Below, in pieces: positions 6,990-12,947 of a DNA stretch of 19,039 nt. This DNA is from DASYYE01 sp035946955 (lineage in GTDB: Bacteria > Actinomycetota > Actinomycetes > Streptosporangiales > Streptosporangiaceae). A model generated the notes under the pieces. That model searched no databases. It was not told where the DNA came from and worked only from the letters and a program-made list of their open reading frames with translations. The stretch is from the NCBI GenBank assembly GCA_035946955.1, contig DASYYE010000480.1, positions 1-19,039 of the forward strand. Direction: 5' to 3'. The translations under genes were made by a program, and so were the position numbers. The first letter of the stretch is position 1, and each line of letters begins with the position of its first letter.

Positions 6990-8090
6990 CTACGACAGCC
7001 GGGCAAGCCGTTGGACCGCGGCGTCCACGCGTTCGTCGGTGGCGGTGAGGGCGACGCGGATGTGGTCGCGGCCGGTGGGGCCGTAGAACTCTCCGGGGGC
7101 GACCAGGATGCCCAGGTCAGCCAGGGCCGTTACGGCAGCCCAGCAGTCCAGGCCCGGGCGGGTGGCCCACAGGTACAGGCCAGCCTCGGAGTACTCGACC
7201 GACCACCCCGCCGCTTCGAGCGCGGGCCGCAACCGTGCCCGGCGCGAGGCGTAACGCTCTTTCTGCTCCTGGGCGTGGGTGTCGTCGTCGAGTGCGGCCG
7301 CCATGGCGGCCTGGACCGGGGTGGGCATCATCATGCCCGCGTGCCGCCGGACTTCCAGCAGGTCAGCGACAAGGGCTGGGTCGCCGGTAATGAAACCGGC
7401 CCGGTAGCCGGCCATGTTCGACCGCTTGGACAGGGAGTGCACCGCGAGCACTCCCTCGGCCGACGGCCCGCAGACATCGGGGTGCAGCACGGAGACCGGG
7501 CTGGCCTCCCACCCAAGTTCCAGGTAGCACTCGTCAGCAGCGAGCATCGCCCCGCGTTCCCGTGCCCAGGCCACCATCTTGGCCAGGTGCGCGGCCGGCA
7601 GCACCCGGCCCGTGGGGTTGGCGGGCGAATTCACCCAGACCAGGCGCACCGTCGCGGGGCCTACGGAGGTGAGCCCGTCCGCCGCCACTGGGTTGGCGCC
7701 AGCCAGCCGGGCCCCGACCTCATAGGTGGGGTAGGCAAGCTGTGGGTACACCACCATGTCCGCGGGGCCGCACCCCAGCAGCCACGGCAAAGCCGCGATG
7801 AACTCCTTGGTCCCGATGACCGGCACCACGCTGACGGGGTCCACGTGGACCCCGTGCCGCCGAGCCAGCCACCCGGCGGCCGCCTCACGTAGCCGGGTGG
7901 TGCCATGGGTGGCCGGGTAGCCAGGGGTGCAGGAGCCCTCTCTGAGCGCATCCAGCACCACTGGCGGCACGGGATCCACGGGTGTGCCGATCGACAGGTC
8001 AACGATCCCGCCGGGATGGGCTGCAGCCGTCTCGCGGTAACGCGTGAGGCTGTCCCACGGGAAACCGGGCAGTTGCGACGCGAGTGTCAC
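6990..8090 (-). CDS. dapC: Succinyldiaminopimelate transaminase
   Basis: A 366-aa fold-type I PLP aminotransferase of the DapC type. It transfers an amino group from glutamate to N-succinyl-2-amino-6-oxopimelate in lysine/meso-diaminopimelate synthesis. Motifs: PGYPATHGTTRLREAAAGWL, VNSPANPTG (Asn158 region), AADECYLELGW (Asp186 to the PLP ring) and SLSKRSNMAGYRAGF (Lys222 forms the Schiff base). The position directly behind a 7Fe ferredoxin is the known actinobacterial arrangement, and dapD, which makes the precursor, is 1.6 kb away. GTG start at 8090 has a weak, distant GAGG. The 90-nt gap to fdxA holds only a small 5-bp hairpin (8127-8141), so fdxA and dapC may share a transcript. Confidence 0.93.
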   Translation of the reverse strand: MTLASQLPGFPWDSLTRYRETAAAHPGGIVDLSIGTPVDPVPPVVLDALREGSCTPGYPATHGTTRLREAAAGWLARRHGVHVDPVSVVPVIGTKEFIAALPWLLGCGPADMVVYPQLAYPTYEVGARLAGANPVAADGLTSVGPATVRLVWVNSPANPTGRVLPAAHLAKMVAWARERGAMLAADECYLELGWEASPVSVLHPDVCGPSAEGVLAVHSLSKRSNMAGYRAGFITGDPALVADLLEVRRHAGMMMPTPVQAAMAAALDDDTHAQEQKERYASRRARLRPALEAAGWSVEYSEAGLYLWATRPGLDCWAAVTALADLGILVAPGEFYGPTGRDHIRVALTATDERVDAAVQRLARLS

Positions 8091-8180
8091 AGGAGCGGTG
8101 TCCTCACGCGGGCCGGGCCTGAGGCTGGACCCGAGTGGTCCGCTGGGCGCAGAGCGGGTAAGCCCCGTGCCCCAGTGGGC

Positions 8181-8501
8181 TCACGCCTGCTGGGGAGGCA
8201 GTGCCGCCACGATGGGGTGGTCCTTGTGGATCTTCCCGACCTTGGACGCGCCGCCTGGGGAGCCGAGGTCTTCAAAGAATTCGACGTTGGCCCGGTAGAA
8301 GTCCTTCCACTGGTCCGGCACGTCGTCTTCGTAGTAGATGGCCTCGACCGGGCACACGGGCTCGCAGGCACCACAGTCCACGCACTCGTCAGGGTGTATG
8401 TAGAGCATGCGCTCGCCCTCGTAGATGCAGTCGACCGGGCACTCATCAATGCATGACTTGTCGAGCAGGTCTACGCATGGCTGCGCGATGATGTACGTCA
8501 C
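8181..8501 (-). CDS. fdxA: 7Fe-8S ferredoxin
   Basis: A 106-aa seven-iron ferredoxin, a small soluble electron carrier. Ligands are easily seen: Cys9, Cys17 and Cys50 for the [3Fe-4S] cluster, and Cys21, Cys40, Cys43 and Cys46 for the [4Fe-4S] cluster (DECVDCGACEPVCPVEAI). The C-terminal ~40 residues with the FYRANVEFF helix are typical of the actinobacterial FdxA type. GTG start at 8501 with GAGGAG spaced 7 nt. A TACTGT hexamer on the minus strand (8540-8545) fits the actinobacterial -10 pattern TANNNT and would give a ~30-nt leader. Physiological partners are unknown; the dapC linkage is conserved but has no obvious electron-transfer meaning. Confidence 0.95.
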   Translation of the reverse strand: MTYIIAQPCVDLLDKSCIDECPVDCIYEGERMLYIHPDECVDCGACEPVCPVEAIYYEDDVPDQWKDFYRANVEFFEDLGSPGGASKVGKIHKDHPIVAALPPQQA

Positions 8502-8743
8502 GTCGGAACTCCTCTTCCGGCATCCCGCTGGTTCAGGTCACAGTATGGCCTGTCTCCGGACCGCGCCGCGCGACGAGGGCCGAGCGCAGACTTGGTCTTT
8601 CTCACCTGGCGGGATGGCTGTGGGCCGGGGTTTCCGCTCCCTCGTGTTGCCTGAGCCATTATCACGGCCGCAGTGGCGGCGAGTTGCGGTTTCCATCCTT
8701 TTTTAAACTACTCCACATACATATTACTGACCGGTTGGGGCTG
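8502..8743. other. Intergenic region with an AT-rich island
   Basis: This is the longest gene-free stretch in the window (242 nt), between the fdxA start and the transglycosylase stop. It holds the probable fdxA promoter (minus -10 TACTGT at 8540-8545). A GCCGC/GCGGC hairpin with a 4-nt loop (about 8671-8684) is followed 18 nt later by T6 at 8699-8704; the spacing is too long for a classical terminator. An AT-rich patch of about 35 nt follows (8699-8735), which stands out in this GC-rich DNA. No coding sequence is supported here. Confidence 0.5.
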
Positions 8744-9610
8744 TCAGCTGGTGCGTACGGCAGTCGCGCTGTCCGCACCGGTGTCCTTCACCCACTGTGC
8801 ATTGCTGGCCGCGGACCGCCACCGGAACCCGTCGTAGCTGACGACGGCCAGGTGAAGTGTTGCGGCGTGGGTCACGAGCCAGGCGGCCACCGCCCAGCCA
8901 AGTGCTGGGTCGCTGGCTGTCACGGTCAGCGTGGGCACGTCCCGTGGCGGCGTGGTGGTACGTATGCGCAGCGCGCCGAACGTGTGGGTCAGGCCGCTGG
9001 CCGCGCCCGTCAACGAGGCTTTGGCCGTCCCGGGGTCGCCGGGCCAGCACCACACGGCGTGCGCGAGGCGGCCGGTGAAGGCCGCCGTCAGACGGGCGGC
9101 CATCGGCTGGTACTGGCTGTAGGCGTAACCGTCGGCACTGTGCTGCACGTCCTGGGCGGCCTGGTACACCGGCATGCCCTTGTAGTTGTGCACCGCGGCC
9201 AGCGCCGCGAAGAACCTCGTGGTGGCGTAGACGGGGTCGATCAGCTTCGAGGCCGGCCCCCACCCCTCCGAGGGGCGCTGCTGAAACACCCCCACGGAGT
9301 CGCGGTCGCCGTAGTCCAGGTTGTGCATGTGTGACTCCTGCATGGCCGTGGCATAGGCCACGGTCACCGCATGGGCCGGCATGTGCTGGCGGTGCGCCAC
9401 CCCGGCGATGGTCGCGGCGATAGCGGCCTGCTCAGAGTCGAGCGGGATCGTCAGATGGGAGTTGCCCGCCGCGCACCCAGGCCCGGTCAGTTCCGGCTGG
9501 AGTTGATTCAGCCCATGGTAGAGGGCAGCCACTCCGGCGGCGACCGCCAGGACGAGGACTGTCACAGTGACGATGCCTGTTGTCCGCCACCTGTGGTGTT
9601 TGCGCGCCAC
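8744..9610 (-). CDS. Membrane-anchored lytic transglycosylase-like protein
   Basis: About 288 aa. A short cytoplasmic basic stretch (ARKHHRWR) is followed by one membrane segment (residues ~10-31) and an extracytoplasmic domain. The domain has PLDSEQAAIAATIAGVAH, YATAMQESHMHNLDYGDRDS (Glu92, expected catalytic acid of lysozyme-like enzymes) and VGVFQQRPSEGWG. These are hallmarks of an actinobacterial family often mislabelled heavy metal transporter. It likely cleaves or binds peptidoglycan glycan strands. The second half (after ~200) is unrecognised. Start: the frame stays open to 9883, but that extension is Arg/His-rich antisense of dapD. GTG 9610 is the first sensible start and leaves a 53-nt divergent gap to dapD. 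The ribosome site is weak. Confidence 0.82.
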   Translation of the reverse strand: MARKHHRWRTTGIVTVTVLVLAVAAGVAALYHGLNQLQPELTGPGCAAGNSHLTIPLDSEQAAIAATIAGVAHRQHMPAHAVTVAYATAMQESHMHNLDYGDRDSVGVFQQRPSEGWGPASKLIDPVYATTRFFAALAAVHNYKGMPVYQAAQDVQHSADGYAYSQYQPMAARLTAAFTGRLAHAVWCWPGDPGTAKASLTGAASGLTHTFGALRIRTTTPPRDVPTLTVTASDPALGWAVAAWLVTHAATLHLAVVSYDGFRWRSAASNAQWVKDTGADSATAVRTS

Positions 9611-9628
9611 AGCACCCGACGCTACCCG

Positions 9629-9655
9629 TTGACCACAGGGACCATGCCCTAGTGT
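9629..9655 (+). promoter_or_regulatory. Probable dapD promoter, leaderless transcript
   Basis: TTGACC (9629-9634), 15-nt spacer, then TAGTGT (9650-9655), matching the actinobacterial -10 TANNNT. The -10 ends 8 nt before the dapD ATG at 9664, so transcription would begin at or next to the start codon. The absence of a purine-rich ribosome site ahead of that ATG agrees. The 15-nt spacer is somewhat short. Confidence 0.45.
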
Positions 9656-9663
9656 GAACTGCC

Positions 9664-10506
9664 ATGGACGCGGCCCCAGTGCACGACTCGCCCCTGGATC
9701 CAGCAATCGATGACTTGTGGCAGCGTCGCGATGAACTGGGCCCCCATGACAGCGCCGCGCGTAAGGCCGTGGTTGCGGCGGTCGATGCGCTCGACGCGGG
9801 TGAGGCGAGGGTCGCCTGGCCCGATGCTGCCACCGGCCGGATCGTCGTGGACGAACGGGCCAAGCGAGCCATCCTGCTGGCATTCCGGCTGCTGCCGATG
9901 GCCAGTTCCGAGGTCGGCGGGTTCCGCTACAACGACCGCGTGCCGCTGAAGACCAGTTTCGACGGGGTCCGGGTGGTGCCGGGCGCGGTCGCCCGCTGGG
10001 GCTGCCACATCGCCCCCGGGGCCGTGCTCATGCCGTCGTTCGTCAACATCGGCGCCTATGTGGACTCCGGCACAATGGTGGACACCTGGGCGACGGTCGG
10101 GTCGTGTGCCCAGATCGGCAAGAATGTCCACCTCTCCGGCGGGGTGGGTATCGGTGGAGTGCTCGAACCGCCCAATGCCGTGCCGGTCGTGGTCGAAGAC
10201 GACGCGTTTGTCGGCTCACGGTCCATGGTCGTGGACGGGGCCCGGGTGCACCGCGGGGCCAAGCTGGGCTCGGGCACCATCCTGGGCGCCACCACGCATG
10301 TCATCGACGCCGAGACCGGCGAGGAACTGCCACGCGGCGAGGCGCCGCCCTGGTCGGTGTGCGTCAGCGGCACCCGGACGCGGGAGTTCGCCGGGGGCGA
10401 GTTCGGAATGCCGTGTGTGGTGGTGCTCAAGCGCCTGCCAGCGGGCAGCGAACACGCCAAGCTCACGCTCAACGACATCCTCCGTGACCACGGTGTGAGC
10501 GGCTGA
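9664..10506 (+). CDS. dapD: Tetrahydrodipicolinate N-succinyltransferase
   Basis: A 280-aa acyltransferase that succinylates tetrahydrodipicolinate using succinyl-CoA, the committed step of the succinylase route to diaminopimelate and lysine. The N-terminal helical domain (1-100) is followed by a left-handed beta-helix of hexapeptide repeats (about 105-235): MPSFVNIGAYVDSGTMVDTW, SCAQIGKNVHLSGGVGIGG, and VEDDAFVGSRSMVVDGARV. The C-terminal KRLPAGSEHAKLTLND region is characteristic. Both sequence and length resemble the E. coli DapD type rather than the longer M. tuberculosis-type DapD usual in actinomycetes. ATG 9664 is preceded by a likely leaderless promoter. It is divergent from the transglycosylase and unlinked to dapE in this window. 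Confidence 0.95.
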   Translation: MDAAPVHDSPLDPAIDDLWQRRDELGPHDSAARKAVVAAVDALDAGEARVAWPDAATGRIVVDERAKRAILLAFRLLPMASSEVGGFRYNDRVPLKTSFDGVRVVPGAVARWGCHIAPGAVLMPSFVNIGAYVDSGTMVDTWATVGSCAQIGKNVHLSGGVGIGGVLEPPNAVPVVVEDDAFVGSRSMVVDGARVHRGAKLGSGTILGATTHVIDAETGEELPRGEAPPWSVCVSGTRTREFAGGEFGMPCVVVLKRLPAGSEHAKLTLNDILRDHGVSG

Positions 10507-10510
10507 GCAC

Positions 10511-10524
10511 CCCCGTTCCCGGGG
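10511..10524. terminator. Weak hairpin between dapD and the convergent small gene
   Basis: CCCCG-TTCC-CGGGG forms a 5-bp stem just past the dapD stop, in the 33-nt gap before the convergent stop at 10540. There is no U-tract in either direction; it may act as a bidirectional terminator of the GC-rich type, with low certainty. Confidence 0.3.
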
Positions 10525-10539
10525 CCGCCAGTCCCGGGC

Positions 10540-10809
10540 TCAGGCCAGGCCGCGGACTGTGAGGCAGGGCAGGCGTGTGCCAGCAATGGTCGCGGCCATG
10601 TCGACCGCACGCTGGACCTGCTGCGCATGGCGGGTGCTCACCGTCGTGGCCCCTCGCCAGGTGGCGATAGCCGCCACCGCGAGCACCGCGGGCACCGTTG
10701 CTTCCCCCGCTTCCCCGTCCAGGAGGCCGCGTGCCAGGGCGTCCACGTCGATGACTGGCCCGCTGGGCGTGGCCGTGGGGCGCACGTGCACATCCATGGC
10801 TGTGAGCAT
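10540..10809 (-). CDS. Small protein resembling the C-terminal tail of dihydropteroate synthase
   Basis: An 89-aa protein. Codon third positions are strongly G/C, as in neighbouring real genes, which supports coding. Residues 37-89 (ATVPAVLAVAAIATWRGATT, then STRHAQQVQRAVDMAATIAG and TVRGLA) look like the last strand and helices of FolP, where a RxH motif binds the pterin/phosphate. None of the earlier pterin-binding motifs exists, so it cannot be a working synthase. In M. tuberculosis folP2 lies close to the tag locus, so this may be a relic or a free-standing small protein. Here it is on the opposite strand to tag, which argues against simple erosion in place. ATG 10809 lacks a clear ribosome site; ATG 10797 is an alternative. 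It diverges from the next gene by only 14 nt. Homology call about 0.4; coding about 0.75. Confidence 0.6.
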   Translation of the reverse strand: MLTAMDVHVRPTATPSGPVIDVDALARGLLDGEAGEATVPAVLAVAAIATWRGATTVSTRHAQQVQRAVDMAATIAGTRLPCLTVRGLA

Positions 10810-10823
10810 GGCACGATTCTTGT

Positions 10824-11207
10824 GTGCCTGTGGTCTTGCTGGTTGCTGTGGCCGCCATCATCGTGGGAGTGGTGCTGGCCGCCCTTGGGCAGGTAGGGGA
10901 GATGGCGCCCGCGCCCGCCGATGTGGCACCGGTCGACGTGGGCACGGTCAGTGCCGCGGACATCGCCATGCTCCGCCCGCCGATGGCATTGTGGGGCTAC
11001 AACATGCAGGCAACCGATGACGCCTTGCAGGTCATCGCCCAGTCAGTCACCGAGCGTGACGTGGAGATCGCGTCGCTGCGCAACCAGCTCGCGCAGGTAT
11101 GCAAGCCGCAGGCGAGTGAGCCGCTGGCGCCTGACTCGGCGCAGCCGCCGTTCGCCAGCGACCGTGCTGACTGGCCCGCTGGTGGGGTGTCCGGGGTCGA
11201 TGGCTGA
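10824..11207 (+). CDS. DivIVA-like single-pass membrane protein
   Basis: A 127-aa protein. An N-terminal membrane helix (VVLLVAVAAIIVGVVLAALG) is followed by a linker and a short amphipathic segment (LRPPMALWGYNMQATDDALQ ... ERDVEIASLRNQLAQ). That segment resembles the DivIVA-domain pattern F/WGY..xxVDxAL plus coiled coil. It corresponds in position and make-up to Rv1209, which precedes tag in M. tuberculosis. A role in polar growth or wall organisation is possible from the family but not shown. The C-terminal 35 residues are Pro/Ala-rich. GTG start at 10824; no strong ribosome site. Its stop overlaps the tag start by 8 nt, so the two are probably translated together. Confidence 0.75.
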   Translation: MPVVLLVAVAAIIVGVVLAALGQVGEMAPAPADVAPVDVGTVSAADIAMLRPPMALWGYNMQATDDALQVIAQSVTERDVEIASLRNQLAQVCKPQASEPLAPDSAQPPFASDRADWPAGGVSGVDG

Positions 11208-11790
11208 CCCGCGCGCCGAGGGGGCCCGGCCGGGGCCTGACGGTCTGCCGCGCTGCCCTTGGGCACTGGGGAGCAGTGAGTACCTCGTCTACCACGACCA
11301 GGAGTGGGGCAGACCGGTCCGGGACGACACTGGGATCTTCGAGCGCCTGTCACTGGAGGCGTTCCAGTCTGGCCTGTCCTGGCTCACGATCCTTCGCAAG
11401 CGGGAGAACTTCCGTGCCGCGTTCGCGGGCTTCGACCCCGTGGCTGTTGCCGGGTTCGGGCCTGCTGATGAGTCGCGGCTGCTCAGTGACCCCGGAATCG
11501 TGCGCAACCGTGCCAAAGTCCGTGCCGTCCTCGGCAATGCCCGGGCCGCTCTCGCGGTGCCCGGTGGCTTGGCCGCCCTGGTGTGGCGCTTCGCAGGCGG
11601 CCCGGAAGTCCCGCCCGTCACGCTCGCGGATGTGCCTTCCGCCACCGCCGCGTCCACGCAGTGTGCGCGGGAGCTCCGGCGCCTGGGGTTCTCGTTTGTC
11701 GGGCCGGTCACGGTCTATGCCACTTTCCAGGCGTGTGGCTTGGTAGACGACCACCTGTCCGGGTGTTTCGCCCGGGCGAGGAGTTCGTGA
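11200..11790 (+). CDS. tag: 3-methyladenine DNA glycosylase I
   Basis: A 196-aa base-excision repair enzyme that removes 3-methyladenine from alkylated DNA. Zinc-clip ligands Cys19 (RCPWA), His32 (YHDQEWG), His185 and Cys189 (DDHLSGC) match E. coli Tag. So do Glu53 in LEAFQSGLSW, which contacts the base, and the GFSFVGPVTVYATFQACG block. ATG 11200 lies inside the end of the DivIVA-like gene; the frame is open further upstream, but only as an out-of-frame shadow of that gene. Length is typical. The protein ends in a 196-residue product with no extra domain. It is followed by a structured 197-nt intergenic region. Confidence 0.95.
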   Translation: MADPRAEGARPGPDGLPRCPWALGSSEYLVYHDQEWGRPVRDDTGIFERLSLEAFQSGLSWLTILRKRENFRAAFAGFDPVAVAGFGPADESRLLSDPGIVRNRAKVRAVLGNARAALAVPGGLAALVWRFAGGPEVPPVTLADVPSATAASTQCARELRRLGFSFVGPVTVYATFQACGLVDDHLSGCFARARSS

Positions 11791-11829
11791 ATCATCCCCT
11801 TGTGACTCATTGCGTGCCACACTGGGTCA

Positions 11830-11877
11830 GGTCGTTACAGAGCGGCGTCAGGCGAGTACTGCGCCGTAATCGCGACC
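11830..11877. terminator. Large imperfect stem-loop downstream of tag
   Basis: Arms pair in three blocks: GGTCG (11830-11834) with CGACC (11873-11877), TTA (11835-11837) with TAA (11867-11869), and CGGCG (11843-11847) with CGCCG (11862-11866). A 14-nt loop contains AGTACT. This gives 13 paired bases with small internal bulges. It lies 40 nt past the tag stop and 70 nt before the next promoter. No U-tract follows; a terminator or RNA element are both possible. Confidence 0.4.
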
Positions 11878-11924
11878 TAACGGCTGACGGATCAGGGGAA
11901 CGGGTGTCACTATAGCCCTTGATC

Positions 11925-11935
11925 TGTGATTCACA
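11925..11935. promoter_or_regulatory. Palindrome TGTGATTCACA, probable operator (site 1)
   Basis: 5-1-5 inverted repeat TGTGA-T-TCACA. It covers the expected -35 region of the promoter for the XRE regulator gene (-10 TATACT at 11949-11954, 13 nt downstream of the palindrome). A copy differing at one base lies before the partner gene at 12909-12919. Placement over the -35 would suit repression, possibly autoregulation. Confidence 0.5.
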
Positions 11936-11948
11936 ACTTAGGTAGTGC

Positions 11949-11954
11949 TATACT
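11949..11954 (+). promoter_or_regulatory. Promoter -10 box for the XRE/DUF5753 regulator gene
   Basis: TATACT is one base from consensus TATAAT and fits TANNNT. A start about 7 nt on would leave a ~27-nt leader containing the ribosome site GGGGAGG (11972-11978). The -35 region is poor (TGTGAT, 18-nt spacing) and lies within the palindrome. Confidence 0.55.
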
Positions 11955-11987
11955 GCGAACTACGCCCTGCAGGGGAGGCGACCCTTC

Positions 11988-12839
11988 GTGACCGACGACA
12001 CTTACGGCGCGACAGTAGCTAAGCGCCGACTGTCTCGTCGCCTCCTCGAGCTGCGGCTCCGTAGTGGTTACACCGCCAACCACGTGTGCGACATCCTGAG
12101 CTGGGGACGGGGCAAGGTCGGCCGTTTCGAGGCTAACCAGTGGAAACGCCCCGAGATGAGCGACATCCGTGACCTGCTGCGCGTCTACAAGGTGTCGGAC
12201 GCGGAGCGTGATGAGCTCCAGGAACTCGCGATCCTCTCGCGTGCTCGGCCGTGGTGGCGCGACTACCCCGACATCTTCGAGAACGAGTTCCCCGGCTTTG
12301 AGAACGATGCCGTGGGCATCCGCGTGTTCATGCCGCTGCTGCTGCCCGGGCTCCTGCAGACCCAGGAGTATGCGGAAGCGTTCACGCGCACTGGCCTCCG
12401 GTCCCCGGCTTGGCGCCGCCAGGCCCTGGCCACCCGGCAACGGCGGCAGGAGATCTTGGACCGGTCCAACGGCATGGCGCCGGCATTGACCGCCGTGGTC
12501 ACGGAGGCGTCCCTGCTCTACCACTGGGGGACCCGCGGCGACCGGCGTGACCAGATCGAGCACCTGGTGGAGATCGGCCGGCGGCCGAACGTGAGCCTGC
12601 GCATCCAGCGTTTCGCGGATGGGCCGCCCAGGGGGCTGGCCCTGCCCATCAACATCTTCGACTTCGCTGGGGAAGAGCCCGGCATTGCCTACACGGAGAC
12701 TGAGATCGGGATCCACGAGGTGGCTGACTCGGACCACGTGGCCCTGTACAGCCAAGGGTTCGACCGCGCCCTCGACGGTGCGCTCGAGCCCGCCGACACC
12801 ATCACGTACCTCAACCAACTCGCACAGCAACTCCAGTGA
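11988..12839 (+). CDS. XRE-family regulator with DUF5753 (Scr1/WhiJ-like)
   Basis: A 283-aa DNA-binding protein. Residues ~14-70 form an XRE helix-turn-helix (LRLRSGYTANHVCDILSWGR, then KVGRFEANQWKRP). Residues ~90-283 are DUF5753: WWRDYPDIFENEFPGFENDA, PLLLPGLLQTQEYAEAF, RQRRQEILDR, EASLLYHWG and a C-terminal HVALYSQGFDRALDGAL. This architecture defines a large actinomycete family that includes WhiJ-like regulators. They usually sit beside a small DUF397 protein and/or a HATPase anti-sigma-like protein, and control development or antibiotic production. Here the HATPase partner follows but no DUF397 gene is present. GTG start at 11988 with GGGGAGG 9 nt upstream. The promoter carries the palindrome at 11925. 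Confidence 0.9.
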   Translation: MTDDTYGATVAKRRLSRRLLELRLRSGYTANHVCDILSWGRGKVGRFEANQWKRPEMSDIRDLLRVYKVSDAERDELQELAILSRARPWWRDYPDIFENEFPGFENDAVGIRVFMPLLLPGLLQTQEYAEAFTRTGLRSPAWRRQALATRQRRQEILDRSNGMAPALTAVVTEASLLYHWGTRGDRRDQIEHLVEIGRRPNVSLRIQRFADGPPRGLALPINIFDFAGEEPGIAYTETEIGIHEVADSDHVALYSQGFDRALDGALEPADTITYLNQLAQQLQ

Positions 12840-12855
12840 GGTCCATGCCTGCCTA

Positions 12856-12871
12856 GTGGCCCCGGGGCCAC
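12856..12871. terminator. 16-bp perfect palindrome after the regulator gene
   Basis: GTGGCCCCGGGGCCAC is perfectly self-complementary. As RNA it folds into a 6-bp GC stem with a CCGG tetraloop, 16 nt past the regulator stop and just before the next promoter. With no U-tract it fits the GC-rich terminators common in actinomycetes. Confidence 0.5.
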
Positions 12872-12879
12872 GGATGTCA

Positions 12880-12909
12880 TTGCGAACTGGGCACATGTAA
12901 TCGTAATAT
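12880..12909 (+). promoter_or_regulatory. Promoter of the HATPase gene
   Basis: TTGCGA (12880-12885), 18-nt spacer, TAATAT (12904-12909). The start would fall near 12916, within the palindrome at 12909-12919, leaving a ~30-nt leader. This implies the HATPase gene has its own promoter separate from the regulator gene. Confidence 0.6.
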
Positions 12910-12919
12910 GTGTTTCACA
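12909..12919. promoter_or_regulatory. Palindrome TGTGTTTCACA, probable operator (site 2)
   Basis: 4-3-4 inverted repeat that matches site 1 (11925-11935) at 10 of 11 bases. It starts at the last base of the -10 box and spans the predicted transcription start, a classic repressor position. A second, different inverted repeat, TTCGT-AAGTC-ACGAA, follows at 12922-12936 in the leader. Confidence 0.5.
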
Positions 12920-12921
12920 GA

Positions 12922-12936
12922 TTCGTAAGTCACGAA
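12922..12936. promoter_or_regulatory. Inverted repeat TTCGT-N5-ACGAA in the HATPase leader
   Basis: Perfect 5-bp arms with a 5-nt spacer, between the predicted transcription start and the start codon at 12948. It ends just before the ribosome site (GAAGG/GAGG). It could be a second operator or a small hairpin affecting translation. Confidence 0.35.
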
Positions 12937-12947
12937 GGCTGAGGATC

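Noticed and set aside
6939..7892. 317-codon plus-strand frame opposite dapC
   Set aside because: Antisense shadow of dapC, with low-complexity His/Gly/Pro composition.
8127..8141. GGACC-N5-GGTCC hairpin between fdxA and dapC
   Set aside because: Only 5 bp in GC-rich DNA; not distinguishable from chance, so not listed as a terminator.
8671..8704. Hairpin plus T6 as an intrinsic terminator
   Set aside because: 18 nt separate stem and T-run, and no plus-strand gene ends there.
9611..9883. N-terminal extension of the transglycosylase frame
   Set aside because: Arg/His/Pro-rich and antisense to dapD; the GTG at 9610 directly precedes the membrane segment.
11931..12896. 321-codon minus-strand frame opposite the XRE regulator
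   Set aside because: Spans both promoters and the palindrome; no recognised motifs.
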